Shown here: in pieces, positions 1-7,599 of the stretch | Numbering within the stretch: position 1 is the first letter of the stretch | Layout: each line of letters begins with the position of its first letter | From: Desulfobulbaceae bacterium | GTDB taxonomy: Bacteria; Desulfobacterota; Desulfobulbia; Desulfobulbales; Desulfocapsaceae | Direction of reading: 5' to 3' | DNA: 34,145 bases | Assembly (NCBI GenBank): GCA_024640625.1 | Contig: JAHEER010000037.1 | Coordinates: 1 to 34,145 of the forward strand | Notes under the pieces: generated by a model | Told to the model about the DNA's origin: nothing | The model's database searches: none | Seen by the model: only the letters and a program-made list of their open reading frames with translations | Translations under genes and position numbers: made by a program

Positions 1-202
1 TCTGCTAGAGTTCTTGGGTTCAGCGGTCCTATCCACCCTGGACCCAGAGATATCTTTGCATGATGCCATAATGATCCTCTTGTTCGATGCTTGAGTGTTG
101 GATGAAATATGATATCAATTATTAAAATTACCGATAATTATTTCCAAGAAAGGTGTCAATTGGCTATTTATAGAAATGAATAAGAAGATGAATTTGAGGT
201 GT
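1..202. other. Left-edge region without an identifiable gene
   Basis: No gene can be supported here. Two frames are open from the window edge on the plus strand, ending at about 63 and 92, so the tail of a plus-strand gene could be present, but no recognisable residues remain. An imperfect hairpin (TGGGTtCAG pairing with CTGgACCCA) lies at about 17-47. The stretch is AT-rich and leads into the terminator-bearing repeat at 203-276. Confidence 0.4.
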
Positions 203-276
203 TTCCTGTATCTATTCAAATTAAGGCCGTAGCATCAATTGTGGCGGCCTCGTTTTTTTTCTGAAGGGATACAGGA
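203..276 (+). repeat. Terminator-bearing interspersed repeat, copy 1
   Basis: This is a 74-base element bounded by inverted ends TTCCTGTATC (203-212) and GATACAGGA (268-276). Inside, AAGGCCG (223-229) pairs with CGGCCTC (245-251), followed by an unbroken T tract (253-260), a standard rho-independent terminator reading on the plus strand. The same element occurs inverted at 2771-2845 and, degenerate, at 3828-3896. It would end transcription coming from the left edge of the window. Confidence 0.8.
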
Positions 277-426
277 CTAGTCTACAAATTCCGAACGTGT
301 AAATAATCTGAGCATGCCATAAGCAATCTCCATTCCAACCCCATGCCACATCGTTCCATTTACCCGTTAGGAACGATGACTAGAATATACTCAATCACTC
401 CTTATCATGGATATTGGAGGGATGAA

Positions 427-1257
427 ATGACCGTTTCTATCAAAGGGGATTTCACAATGAGTAGGCTTATAGTTTGTTGTGCTTTGCTGTCGCTATCATT
501 AACCACTGTTTTATCCAGCACGGCATTTTGCTATGATCTTACCATTTTGACGGAAAATTCAGGTGAAAACAATTATCTCGACAGCAATGGACAAATAAAA
601 GGTTTCAATACGGATATAGTACGAGAAATTATGCAACGGCTGAATCTGAATTTTACTATAAAAATAGTCCCATGGAAAAGAGGTTATCATGAAGTGCTAC
701 ATAGGCCTAATGTAGTTTTGTTTTCAATGGTACGAACCTATGAACGTGAAAAATCGTTCAAATGGGTCGGTCCACTGAACGTCACAAAATTTAGCTTTTT
801 CAAAAAAAAAGGCAGCGACATTACTATTAATACTTTGGGTGACGCAAAAAAAGTGGGCGCAATAGGTTGTATAGGGGATGATGTTCGGGAAAAGTTACTA
901 AAGCGTTTAGGATTCACTAATCTCAGCAGCTTGTTTGGTAAAGATGCGAACTTGAGAAATTTGGAGATGCTGATGCTAGGGCGCATAGACCTATGGATTA
1001 GCACTGACCATATTGTTTTTAAAACCGCCAATGATACTGGTATCGATCCTAATGAAATTGAAGAAACTTTGACAGTTAAAAAGGCATATGTGTATTTGGC
1101 ATTTTCAAAAGATACAGACGATAAAATTGTAAATGAATGGCAGCATACTCTTGAAGCAATGAAAAAAGACGGTACATATAAAAAAATATTATCTCAATAT
1201 CCATCAGGCTCGAAACGAATAACTTTTGATCCGCCGACCAATGCACAACCGGAATAA
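427..1257 (+). CDS. Periplasmic solute-binding protein, family 3 type
   Basis: The product is about 276 residues and looks like a periplasmic binding protein of the amino-acid ABC transporter (SBP family 3, PAAT-like) fold. A signal peptide with a hydrophobic core ends near STAFCYD, and the mature protein opens with a strand-like LTILTENS, then GFNTDIVREIM, the typical beginning of lobe 1. WKRGYHEVL and a lobe-2 segment with KVGAIGCIGDD fit the same fold. ATG 427 was chosen because GGAGG at 416-420 sits 6 bases upstream; ATG 457, behind AAGGGG, is a good alternative and gives a more usual signal peptide. No permease or ATPase gene is adjacent, so this may be an orphan sensor-type or scavenging protein, as is common for this subfamily. 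The ligand cannot be told. It lies on the AT-rich island part of the window. Confidence 0.8.
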   Translation: MTVSIKGDFTMSRLIVCCALLSLSLTTVLSSTAFCYDLTILTENSGENNYLDSNGQIKGFNTDIVREIMQRLNLNFTIKIVPWKRGYHEVLHRPNVVLFSMVRTYEREKSFKWVGPLNVTKFSFFKKKGSDITINTLGDAKKVGAIGCIGDDVREKLLKRLGFTNLSSLFGKDANLRNLEMLMLGRIDLWISTDHIVFKTANDTGIDPNEIEETLTVKKAYVYLAFSKDTDDKIVNEWQHTLEAMKKDGTYKKILSQYPSGSKRITFDPPTNAQPE

Positions 1258-1414
1258 AAAAGCTATGTTTTTTTCTATCGATATTGACTTTTAGACTTTA
1301 TCACAAGGTCAATATTTGTTGCATGAATCTTGACCATAATAAAAGATAAAAACGGTTTAACATTGGAACGAGATTCAAATTATAGAGCAATAAGAATGGG
1401 GTCCACTTCCATGT

Positions 1415-1630
1415 ATGAGAAATACTCAAAAAATTGGCAAGAAGGGTAGCCTCAAATGGATTCAGGAATATATCAATAATAAGCCTGCAGAACTAAACAG
1501 GTTAATTGGTGATAAGATCAAATGGCTGTCCCCTCTCAAAGCTGCCAAATGGTCCAAAAAAGCCGCTGATCAAGGCCTCGAAGCAGCTATCGAAGCCTTA
1601 GAGTATATCTCTGAGACAGCGAAAACCTAA
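1415..1630 (+). CDS. Small hypothetical protein
   Basis: This 71-residue basic protein has no signal peptide or membrane segment. The segment from GSLKWIQEYINNKPAELNRLI to IKWLSPL recalls, from memory only, the start of larger nuclease-like hypothetical proteins (DUF6946-type), but the second half is a helical, alanine- and lysine-rich stretch unlike them. It could therefore be a truncated relic or a small independent protein. A G-rich GGGG at 1398-1401 is the only ribosome-binding candidate, about 13 bases before the ATG, which is poor spacing. It is isolated: the preceding gene ends 157 bases upstream and no gene follows on the plus strand. Function unknown. Confidence 0.45.
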   Translation: MRNTQKIGKKGSLKWIQEYINNKPAELNRLIGDKIKWLSPLKAAKWSKKAADQGLEAAIEALEYISETAKT

Positions 1631-1988
1631 CTCTGAATATCAGAAAGGTAATTCCTGCCAACCTCAGCTTTTATAGACAACTATCTGCTACAGACTATAC
1701 CTGTACCTCTTAAGAAACAGCCGATCCTCTGAAAACTCTGGTCACCAGACAGGTAGAACCTGACCTTAACAGGAAACACCTACGGCGGAGCGTAAAGACA
1801 AAAATACTTATCGTTGATTTGGCAAGATAGATGCCGTATTGACACAGGCTGGGGTGAGGATCGGCTATCCCGAGCCACCACCCCAGTTATAGAAGAAGCT
1901 AAAATTGCAGATCATTTATTGGTATTTGCTGTGTTGCTTGCCTTCTCAGCCTAATGCCAACTTGTTAGAGGCACGTTCAAAATATCTT
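1631..1988. other. Intergenic region with one strong hairpin
   Basis: No gene can be supported in these 358 bases. A hairpin joins CTGGGGTG (1849-1856) and CACCCCAG (1879-1886), with further inner pairing around CGG/CCG. It has no T tract on either strand, so it is not a clear terminator. The rest has stop codons in all frames and looks like decayed sequence. Confidence 0.5.
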
Positions 1989-2429
1989 TTACTGCACAGC
2001 TTTTGATAATATTGCGAATTCTCCTTTGAGCAAATCCTGTTTAGTGATGTTCTTCTTTTTTCCGTCCTGTTCACAGGCAAGGTCGCTCATTTTTGCCCAG
2101 AGCTTGTTCCCGCTTTCGGTTTTGACCTCAACGTAAATGTTACCGTCGTTTACCTCCTTATAGTCGAGAAATTTGACACGAGTTAGATCCTTGCCGGTCT
2201 TAATGATAAAAATTTTACTATCCTTGACCAGTTGATTTGCCTGTTCCATATCGCCTTCTTTAAGATAGCCATCTTCCTTTGTAATATCCTCGAGAGTCAC
2301 GGATACGTGGGTCCCGTCCAACAGTACCAAATTGGGTTCAAATGTGAACCATCCGGCCCAAGCGCTTCCAATGAGGACCATAAGAATAACCATTGTAACA
2401 ACACCTGCTCTTTTGATCATTCTGCTCAT
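1989..2429 (-). CDS. Secreted hypothetical protein
   Basis: This 146-residue protein is of unknown family. Residues 1-26 form a clear Sec signal peptide (basic MSRMIKR, hydrophobic VVTMVILMVLIG, cleavage after SAWA). The mature part is about 120 residues, rich in charged residues and beta-strand-like segments, with a single cysteine in LACEQDGKKK. AGGAGG lies at 2439-2444 with 9 bases to the ATG, so the start is secure. The gene is alone on the minus strand; the next upstream minus gene, also exported, begins its coding end at 2902. It lies within the putative island. The likely location is the periplasm; no activity can be assigned. Confidence 0.7.
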   Translation of the reverse strand: MSRMIKRAGVVTMVILMVLIGSAWAGWFTFEPNLVLLDGTHVSVTLEDITKEDGYLKEGDMEQANQLVKDSKIFIIKTGKDLTRVKFLDYKEVNDGNIYVEVKTESGNKLWAKMSDLACEQDGKKKNITKQDLLKGEFAILSKAVQ

Positions 2430-2770
2430 GTGATACTACCTCCTAATTCTATGAAAATAAAAGATGATAGGACACCACTTTGCAAGAACACTCTACCTTT
2501 CCGTAAATTCCTTTCAAGCGGCCATAAATTCTCGGCAAGATATTATTTTTTAGCCGTCCTTTCAAGAAATTTTGGCTCAAGGGGGCGGGGCCACGTTGAC
2601 TTTTTTTATGGAGGTCTAAGTCAACCTCCGATCATTTTTAGGTAGGCCCATCTTTTCTGTGGCAGCGTCAACAGAATCTTTTGTAATGAGCGGGTTGGGA
2701 TAATATGAGTGAAATAGAATATGTCAGGAGAAAATATTATTAAAATAGGATATGGCCATTATTGAGGTGT
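2430..2770. other. Intergenic region with a dyad
   Basis: No gene is supported. The perfect inverted repeat GTTGACTT (2595-2602) and AAGTCAAC (2618-2625) can compete with a shorter stem GGAGG (2610-2614)/CCTCC (2625-2629). A GC-rich run GGGGGCGGGGCC precedes it. The remainder is AT-rich and leads into repeat copy 2. Confidence 0.45.
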
Positions 2771-2845
2771 TTCCTGTATCCCTTAAGGAAAAAAACGAGG
2801 CCGCCACAATTGATGCTACGGCCTTAATTTGAATAGATACAGGAA
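2771..2845 (-). repeat. Terminator-bearing interspersed repeat, copy 2 (inverted)
   Basis: The ends are TTCCTGTATC (2771-2780) and GATACAGGAA (2836-2845). The interior is copy 1 inverted and almost identical: on the minus strand it reads GGCCG, a 15-base loop, CGGCC, TCG and a T tract. It lies 57 bases beyond the stop codon of the minus-strand secreted-protein gene ending at 2902 and would terminate its transcript. The bases to its left, TTGAGGTG, are the same and in the same direction as those to the left of copy 1. Confidence 0.8.
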
Positions 2846-2901
2846 TAACCCTAGGTTGAAGGCGGTAACAATTCTGAGGCGCAGACATAAAAGTTTCACT
2901 T

Positions 2902-3663
2902 TTAATATGCCTCGAAGCCCCAATATTCGGTAAATTTTGCTAACTTCTTACCGCTGTAAAGATCATAGATTGTCACATAGACAAGATCGTTGTTTCTTTT
3001 CATAGCAAAGTACATAGCGCATGCAGCAGTGAAAGTTTGCTTAAAGTCATACTGCATTTGACTCCAAAATTGTGAGTCAACGTAAGCATAACTGTCTTCA
3101 GCCTCTAATTTTAATAACCCTTGATCAACAACACCCTCCAAATAGTTGACTTGTTCCTGTGTCAACTTCCCGCTTACGCTTGCCAGTTTACTATCTACCG
3201 GTGCTGCCGTCTTTGGGGGTCCAGCGCTGGTTGGAGCAGCTGATATCAACAGTTTTTCTGTTAGATTTTCCGCCATGATTTCTAATTCATCAACCTGCTT
3301 CATGAGGTTTTCTGCCTTTATCAGGACAGATGCCACGGTAGTAATCTGGTTTCCATTTATCTTGACGTATGAGGCTGTTAGTGGCTTTTTGTTAATTTGG
3401 CAACTGACGTCAATTGCCTCTTTCTCGCCTGACTTCCAATACACACCGGCTTTGAGGTCATCACTATATTCAATGAAGTACGCACTTGGTGTGTCCCTAA
3501 GATTGAAGTCATTCGGGAACACTAACTTTTCGGCTCGCCCCGTTGATAAGCCGTAATACTGTGCCTCTGCCTGGCAAATACCAACGGCCTTGTCTAACGT
3601 CTCATCGGCCATAGAAAATGATGGCAAAAGAAACAGAGTAAAAACAAACAACGTGCTTTTCAT
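2902..3663 (-). CDS. Secreted hypothetical protein with coiled-coil middle
   Basis: The product is 253 residues from the chosen start, with a Sec signal peptide MKSTLFVFTLFLLPSFSMA and cleavage before DETL. The N-terminal domain contains two cysteines (GICQAE, VSCQI) that could pair. The middle (about residues 110-140) is helical with heptad-like leucines, followed by a proline/alanine linker. The C-terminal domain is tyrosine- and phenylalanine-rich and ends in FTEYWGFEAY. ATG 3663 is preceded by GAGGTG at 3669-3674; an upstream in-frame ATG at 3711 lacks a ribosome-binding site and would spoil the signal peptide. The family is not recognised. Repeat copy 2 downstream supplies a terminator. 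Location periplasmic or surface; function unknown. Confidence 0.75.
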   Translation of the reverse strand: MKSTLFVFTLFLLPSFSMADETLDKAVGICQAEAQYYGLSTGRAEKLVFPNDFNLRDTPSAYFIEYSDDLKAGVYWKSGEKEAIDVSCQINKKPLTASYVKINGNQITTVASVLIKAENLMKQVDELEIMAENLTEKLLISAAPTSAGPPKTAAPVDSKLASVSGKLTQEQVNYLEGVVDQGLLKLEAEDSYAYVDSQFWSQMQYDFKQTFTAACAMYFAMKRNNDLVYVTIYDLYSGKKLAKFTEYWGFEAY

Positions 3664-3827
3664 TTTCTTCACCTCATTAAAAGGACTATCGTTAAAAGCG
3701 ATCAGAACCACAACGAAACCCTAACAATTTAGGAAAAAATTTCAATCAAGGTGAATCACTAGTTCGATATATTGGAGCGGATAAATTTAACTAAACTACT
3801 TCGCTTCTGACGTCTTGGTTAAAGTTT

Positions 3828-3896
3828 TTCCTGCATCTCTTCAGAAAAAAAACGAGGCTGCCAGAATTGATGCCACGGCCTAAATTTGTATACAAA
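3828..3896 (-). repeat. Terminator-bearing repeat, copy 3 (degenerate)
   Basis: The left end TTCCTGCATC (3828-3837) and the interior (A tract 3844-3852, CGAGGCTGCC, GGCC at 3877-3880) match copy 2 with several substitutions, in the same orientation. The right inverted end is lost and replaced by the perfect palindrome TTTGTATACAAA (3885-3896). The stem GGCCG/CGGCC is weakened by a substitution. No minus-strand gene directly upstream uses it, so it looks like a decayed insertion. Confidence 0.6.
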
Positions 3897-4054
3897 CTGT
3901 TTATCTTCAAATCCAGTTCAGTATTATAAAAGATTAAGCTCTTGATAGCATAACCCTGCATATGGATGCATATAGGGTGCAAGATAGTGCAAACTTCTCG
4001 CACTATTTGGGTCAGAAAATATTTGAAATAACTTTCTTTAAGCGAATCTCAACC

Positions 4055-4101
4055 GCCTCCGAAGCCGAAGGTCGCGGGTTCGAATCCCGCCTCGCCCACC
4101 A
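4055..4101 (+). tRNA. 3' fragment of tRNA-Arg(CCG), probable island attachment site
   Basis: Counting back from CCA (4099-4101), the sequence gives discriminator A, the acceptor 3' strand CTCGCCC, a perfect T arm GCGGG-TTCGAAT-CCCGC (4074-4090), a 5-base variable loop, the anticodon 3' stem GCCGA and an anticodon loop CTCCGAA with anticodon CCG (4059-4061). The anticodon 5' stem (4052-4056) no longer pairs at two of five positions. There is no D arm and no GGGCGAG acceptor 5' strand upstream. It is therefore not a functional tRNA but the duplicated 3' end left by an integrase that targets tRNA genes. The intact gene and the integrase would lie left of the window. Confidence 0.85.
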
Positions 4102-4187
4102 GTAATTTCATCTAGTTATAACGGCCTTTGCTGCTGATCGTGACCTTGGAGCGCAGCGCACACGGGCCGACTCTGCAATCGCAACTT

Positions 4188-5222
4188 CTAGGTGTTGTTC
4201 AACTCTGATCTGACTAGTTCAGCGCCCTTTACCAAAGCCTTCAGTTTGCCCTGGGCGACCGTGCGTGCGAGCGGCACCATGCCACAATTGGTGCAGGGAT
4301 AGAGGTGTTCCGGAGTGACATAATTGAGCGCTTTACGGAGCGTGGCTGCCACTTCTTCAGGTGTCTCGATCTTATCGGTGGCAACATCAATGGCCCCCAC
4401 CAACACATCTTTACCCTCGAGCAAGCCGATCAACTCTATTGGCACTCTGGAATTATGACATTCAAGTGATACTTGATCTATTGCCGATTCCCTCAGCAAA
4501 GGAAAGGTTTCTTCATACTGTCTCCACTCCGCTCCAAGAGTTTTTTTCCAATCCATATTGGCCTTGATGCCGTAACCATAACAGATGTGAACTGCGGTTT
4601 TGCAGGCCAGACCTTCTGCCGCCCGCTCCAGGGTCTTTATGCCCCAGCTGCGAACCTCTTCGAAAAAGACATTAAAGGCCGGCTCATCGAATTGAATGAT
4701 ATCGACACCGGCGGCTTCAAGTTCGCGTGCCTCATCATTTAAAATTTCAGCAAATACCCAGGCTAGTTGTTCACGACTTTGATAATGGTCATCATAGAGG
4801 GTATCGACCATCGTCATTGGACCGGGCAAAGTGAATTTTATTCGCTTGTTCGTTTCGGCCCGCAGAAAATGAGCGTCCTCCACATACACCGGTTTCGGGC
4901 GGCTCACCGGTCCGGTAACGACCGGAACATCGGCATCGTAGCGGTCCCGGATACGAATCGTCTCCCGGCGCTGAAAGTCGACCCCGTCAAGATGTTCGAT
5001 AAAGGTAGTCACAAAATGCTGACGGGTCTGCTCACCATCGCTGACAATGTCGATACCAGCTTGTTCCTGGTCGCGGAGGACGAGTCTTACTGCGTCACGT
5101 TTACCTTCTCTCAATATTGCGTCTGCCAGTTTCCAGGGAGACCATAGCTTCTCAGGCTCGGCCAACCATGCAGGTTTGGGCAGGCTGCCGGTGATTGTGG
5201 TTGGTAATGGTTTGGTCTTCAT
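4188..5222 (-). CDS. Core methionine synthase (MetE C-terminal-like, cobalamin-independent type)
   Basis: The product is 344 residues and matches only the catalytic C-terminal half of MetE. Such core-MetE proteins transfer a methyl group to homocysteine in the cytoplasm; in studied cases the donor is often a methylated corrinoid protein rather than methyl-folate. The zinc ligands His-x-Cys (H212, C214 in AVHICYGYG), Glu (E254 in SLECHNS) and Cys (in YPCTNCGM, C310/C313) are all in place, and QFDEPA matches the homocysteine-binding loop. TITGSLP at the N terminus is typical of the family. ATG 5222 follows AAGGTGA; the upstream in-frame ATG has no such site. The gene stands alone, first on the chromosome side of the tRNA scar. 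Family assignment is secure; the methyl donor is not known. Confidence 0.88.
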   Translation of the reverse strand: MKTKPLPTTITGSLPKPAWLAEPEKLWSPWKLADAILREGKRDAVRLVLRDQEQAGIDIVSDGEQTRQHFVTTFIEHLDGVDFQRRETIRIRDRYDADVPVVTGPVSRPKPVYVEDAHFLRAETNKRIKFTLPGPMTMVDTLYDDHYQSREQLAWVFAEILNDEARELEAAGVDIIQFDEPAFNVFFEEVRSWGIKTLERAAEGLACKTAVHICYGYGIKANMDWKKTLGAEWRQYEETFPLLRESAIDQVSLECHNSRVPIELIGLLEGKDVLVGAIDVATDKIETPEEVAATLRKALNYVTPEHLYPCTNCGMVPLARTVAQGKLKALVKGAELVRSELNNT

Positions 5223-5484
5223 GCACTCACCTTCAGAATATAGTGCCAAAGATTCATCATGAACTCTCACGCACAAGCAGAATTCGATCTTTGACTATTG
5301 TGGGTGGCGGCTCAACGTCGCTATCTATTTGTACGCCAACAAGTATATTGTAAGATTGGCTCCAAGAGTATCATATCATAACGTTTCTTGGCAATTGAAG
5401 TGCTCCATCTCCACCTTTAGTTCAACGATTCTTCCATCGACGCCAAGAGGCGGTGCACCACTGAGGTATAGACAGGTTGGGACC
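5223..5484. other. Intergenic region upstream of core-MetE
   Basis: No gene, riboswitch or clear terminator is seen. In particular, no S-adenosylmethionine or cobalamin riboswitch motif could be recognised in the leader of the methionine synthase gene. Confidence 0.4.
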
Positions 5485-7071
5485 TTATCTGATGGTCAGT
5501 TCCACGCGGTGATTCGGGGATCCGAGTCGATCGATGCTGTTGCTGTCGAGAAAATTGATCGCGCCCTGCGCGTCAGTCGTAATTATTTCCTCTGGGACAT
5601 CGTGTAAAATCAGATAATTTCTGAGCTCAAAAACCCGTTTTCGAGAGAGAGCGAGGTTTCTGGCAATATTACCCGAAGCATCTGTATAAGCGCGGATATC
5701 CACACTTGCGGACGGGTTCTCGTCGAGATAGGAAATAACCTCGTCGAGTGCGTCATAGGACCCCGAATGTATTGTCAGAGCAGATTTTGGGTAATAAACA
5801 AACGTTTTATTATTGCTTTTAGTTGGTGTTAGAGTCGGCGTATCCTGCCGGCTTTTCATTTGCCGGGTGTCGTCTATACCGCTCTCGTTGGCAACAGAAA
5901 CGGTCTCTGACTCTGAGGGTTGAACATCACCTTCATTCTGTAAGGCTTTCGCTTTGTTGTCTGCTGATTTTTCCTGTTGCCTTGCAGCGGGGTATACAGC
6001 CTGTATTTCCACGCGGTGATACGGGGATTCGAGTCCATCGGCTCGATTGCTCTCGAGAAAATTGGTTGCGCCCTGTGCGTCAGTCGAGATTGTTTCCTCT
6101 GGGATATCGTGCAAAATCAGATAATTTCTGAGCTCAAAAACCCGTTTTTGTGAGAGCGCGAGGTTTCTGGCCTTACTACCCGAAGAATCTGTATAAGCGC
6201 GGATATCCACACTTGCGGACGGGTTCTCACCGAGATAGGAGATAACCTCGTCGAGAGTCCCATAGGACCCCGAATGTATTGACAGTGCAGATTTTGGATA
6301 ATATCTAAAGGTTTTACTTATATTTTCATTCGGGTAAAGAGTTTGCGTATCCTGCCGGCCAGCCATTATCCGGGGGGTATCTATGGCGCTCTGGGCAGAC
6401 ACGGTCTCTGAGATTGGGGGCGGCACATCGCCTTCACTCTCGGAGGCTTTGGCTGTGTCCTCAGCAGGTATTTCCTGTTTCTTGTCAGCGGTGGTTAGAG
6501 CCTGTTTTTCCTGCCCGTCAATGATTTCCTGGGCGTCTTCTCTGGCGCTCTGGACAGACACGGTTTCCGGCATTGGGGGGGGAGGAAGATCATCGTATAG
6601 TGTCTGGGAAGTTCTCGGTTTGCTCTCCAATAATTTAATCTTCTTGCGGGAGGTGGCTGATATTCTAGGTGGCTTGAATCTTTTTAACTCCTCGGCGATA
6701 TCAGCATGCACCTGCTTGGACATTTCGAGATTGTCAACCCCTATATACCCGGTGCGCACACCTATTTGGGTCAACCCATCTTTAACGTAAACCACTTCGA
6801 TAGTTACCGGGGTATCATAATTAAGATGGCCTTCAATGATTGTTTTTAATTCATCAACAGTTTCTTCTTTTTGTTTGAAATTGAGCTGTTCCACCACCTT
6901 GATGCTGGCCTTGATACTCTGGTGGTAATCGGCTTCATAAACCCTGGTTAAATTTCCGGCAATGTAGGAGAAAGCACCGGCTCCAACACCAGCGCCCACA
7001 AGGAACACTCCGGCGCATCCTGAAAGCAGCATCGACATTCCGATGATTATGGCAATCAACAGGTTTTTCAT
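5485..7071 (-). CDS. Lipoprotein with DUF3568 domain and two tandem OmpA-like domains
   Basis: The product is 528 residues with a lipobox LSGC (Cys19). Residues 20-135 match the DUF3568 family (GAGAFSYIAGNLTRVYEADYHQSIKAS). There follow a Pro/Glu/Gln-rich linker, an OmpA-like peptidoglycan-binding domain at about 253-358, a second linker, and a second OmpA-like domain at about 422-528. Both carry YTDxSG, LALSxKRVFELRNYL and HRVE, the positions of the diaminopimelate-binding Asp and Arg. The two halves are nearly identical in protein and DNA, so this is a recent internal duplication including the linker. The likely role is tethering the outer membrane to peptidoglycan. No good ribosome-binding site precedes ATG 7071, but the lipoprotein signal fixes the start. 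It is monocistronic. Confidence 0.85.
   Translation of the reverse strand: MKNLLIAIIIGMSMLLSGCAGVFLVGAGVGAGAFSYIAGNLTRVYEADYHQSIKASIKVVEQLNFKQKEETVDELKTIIEGHLNYDTPVTIEVVYVKDGLTQIGVRTGYIGVDNLEMSKQVHADIAEELKRFKPPRISATSRKKIKLLESKPRTSQTLYDDLPPPPMPETVSVQSAREDAQEIIDGQEKQALTTADKKQEIPAEDTAKASESEGDVPPPISETVSAQSAIDTPRIMAGRQDTQTLYPNENISKTFRYYPKSALSIHSGSYGTLDEVISYLGENPSASVDIRAYTDSSGSKARNLALSQKRVFELRNYLILHDIPEETISTDAQGATNFLESNRADGLESPYHRVEIQAVYPAARQQEKSADNKAKALQNEGDVQPSESETVSVANESGIDDTRQMKSRQDTPTLTPTKSNNKTFVYYPKSALTIHSGSYDALDEVISYLDENPSASVDIRAYTDASGNIARNLALSRKRVFELRNYLILHDVPEEIITTDAQGAINFLDSNSIDRLGSPNHRVELTIR
5488..5808 (-). repeat. Internal duplication, second OmpA-like unit
   Basis: This is the coding repeat matching 5998-6315. 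Both encode the same OmpA-like domain with few substitutions, and many silent positions are unchanged, for example around the shared IRAYTD, RNYLILHD and SASVDI segments. The spacing between units is about 510 bases, so the duplicated unit includes the preceding linker. Confidence 0.8.
5998..6315 (-). repeat. Internal duplication, first OmpA-like unit
   Basis: This is the partner of 5488-5808. The shared linker motif (EGDV, PxxSETVS) also appears once more, in part, at the beginning of the linker (PPMPETVSVQSA), suggesting that the linker was copied more than once. Confidence 0.8.
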
Positions 7072-7599
7072 TTCGGCATTGGCGTAAAGCTAGGGCCAGT
7101 CGTTTAAAGTTTCAATAATAGGCTAGGCTCAGGTGTATTTTTTTCTCTGACCACATATGAAATAAGAAAGGATATGGCCACCCAATGTTAGTATTATTTA
7201 TGATTTCATAAACTTCTCAGAATATCAAACAATTCTGTTGAGCAGTAGAGGGTTTTGAAAGATAAATTCAGCGAGCTGATAAGAGCAATTGCCGATGAAT
7301 TTGATTATCAATCGCCAGCAGATTTTTCTTAAAAAACAGCACTTCTTCAGCCGTATCCCATTATGACTCTATGTGGGAGAGGAGTACATGTGAGTCAAGG
7401 TGTTGGATGGGACCTTTGTAGATTATCAGGCGGAAGCCATGCTAGAAAAAAGCGGCAACGTCTGACATGTTAAGAGGTTAAAATGATAGGAGACGTGGAG
7501 CTGCTGATCATCTAAGAATTGTGAAAATTTGACCGCATAAGATATGTACAATGGCAGGTCTATTCACTGCAGACCAGGTGAGAAGAATTGTCAAGAATA
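7072..7599. other. Long intergenic region, no recognised feature
   Basis: These 528 AT-rich bases separate the OmpA-like lipoprotein gene from the transglycosylase gene. Only very short open frames without good starts are present. No strong hairpin followed by a T tract was found on either strand. The promoter of the lipoprotein gene should lie near its right-hand start, but no convincing -35/-10 pair stood out. Confidence 0.4.

Noticed and set aside
203..3896. The repeats as integron attC sites
   Set aside because: They lack the GTTRRRY/RYYYAAC core sites, are not in direct orientation, and the interior is a plain terminator.
3791..4003. Open frame of 70 codons on the minus strand
   Set aside because: It spans the degenerate repeat copy and a palindrome, has no ribosome-binding site, and its product looks random.
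4052..4101. A complete tRNA gene
   Set aside because: No D arm, no acceptor 5' strand, and the anticodon stem is broken; only the 3' part is present.
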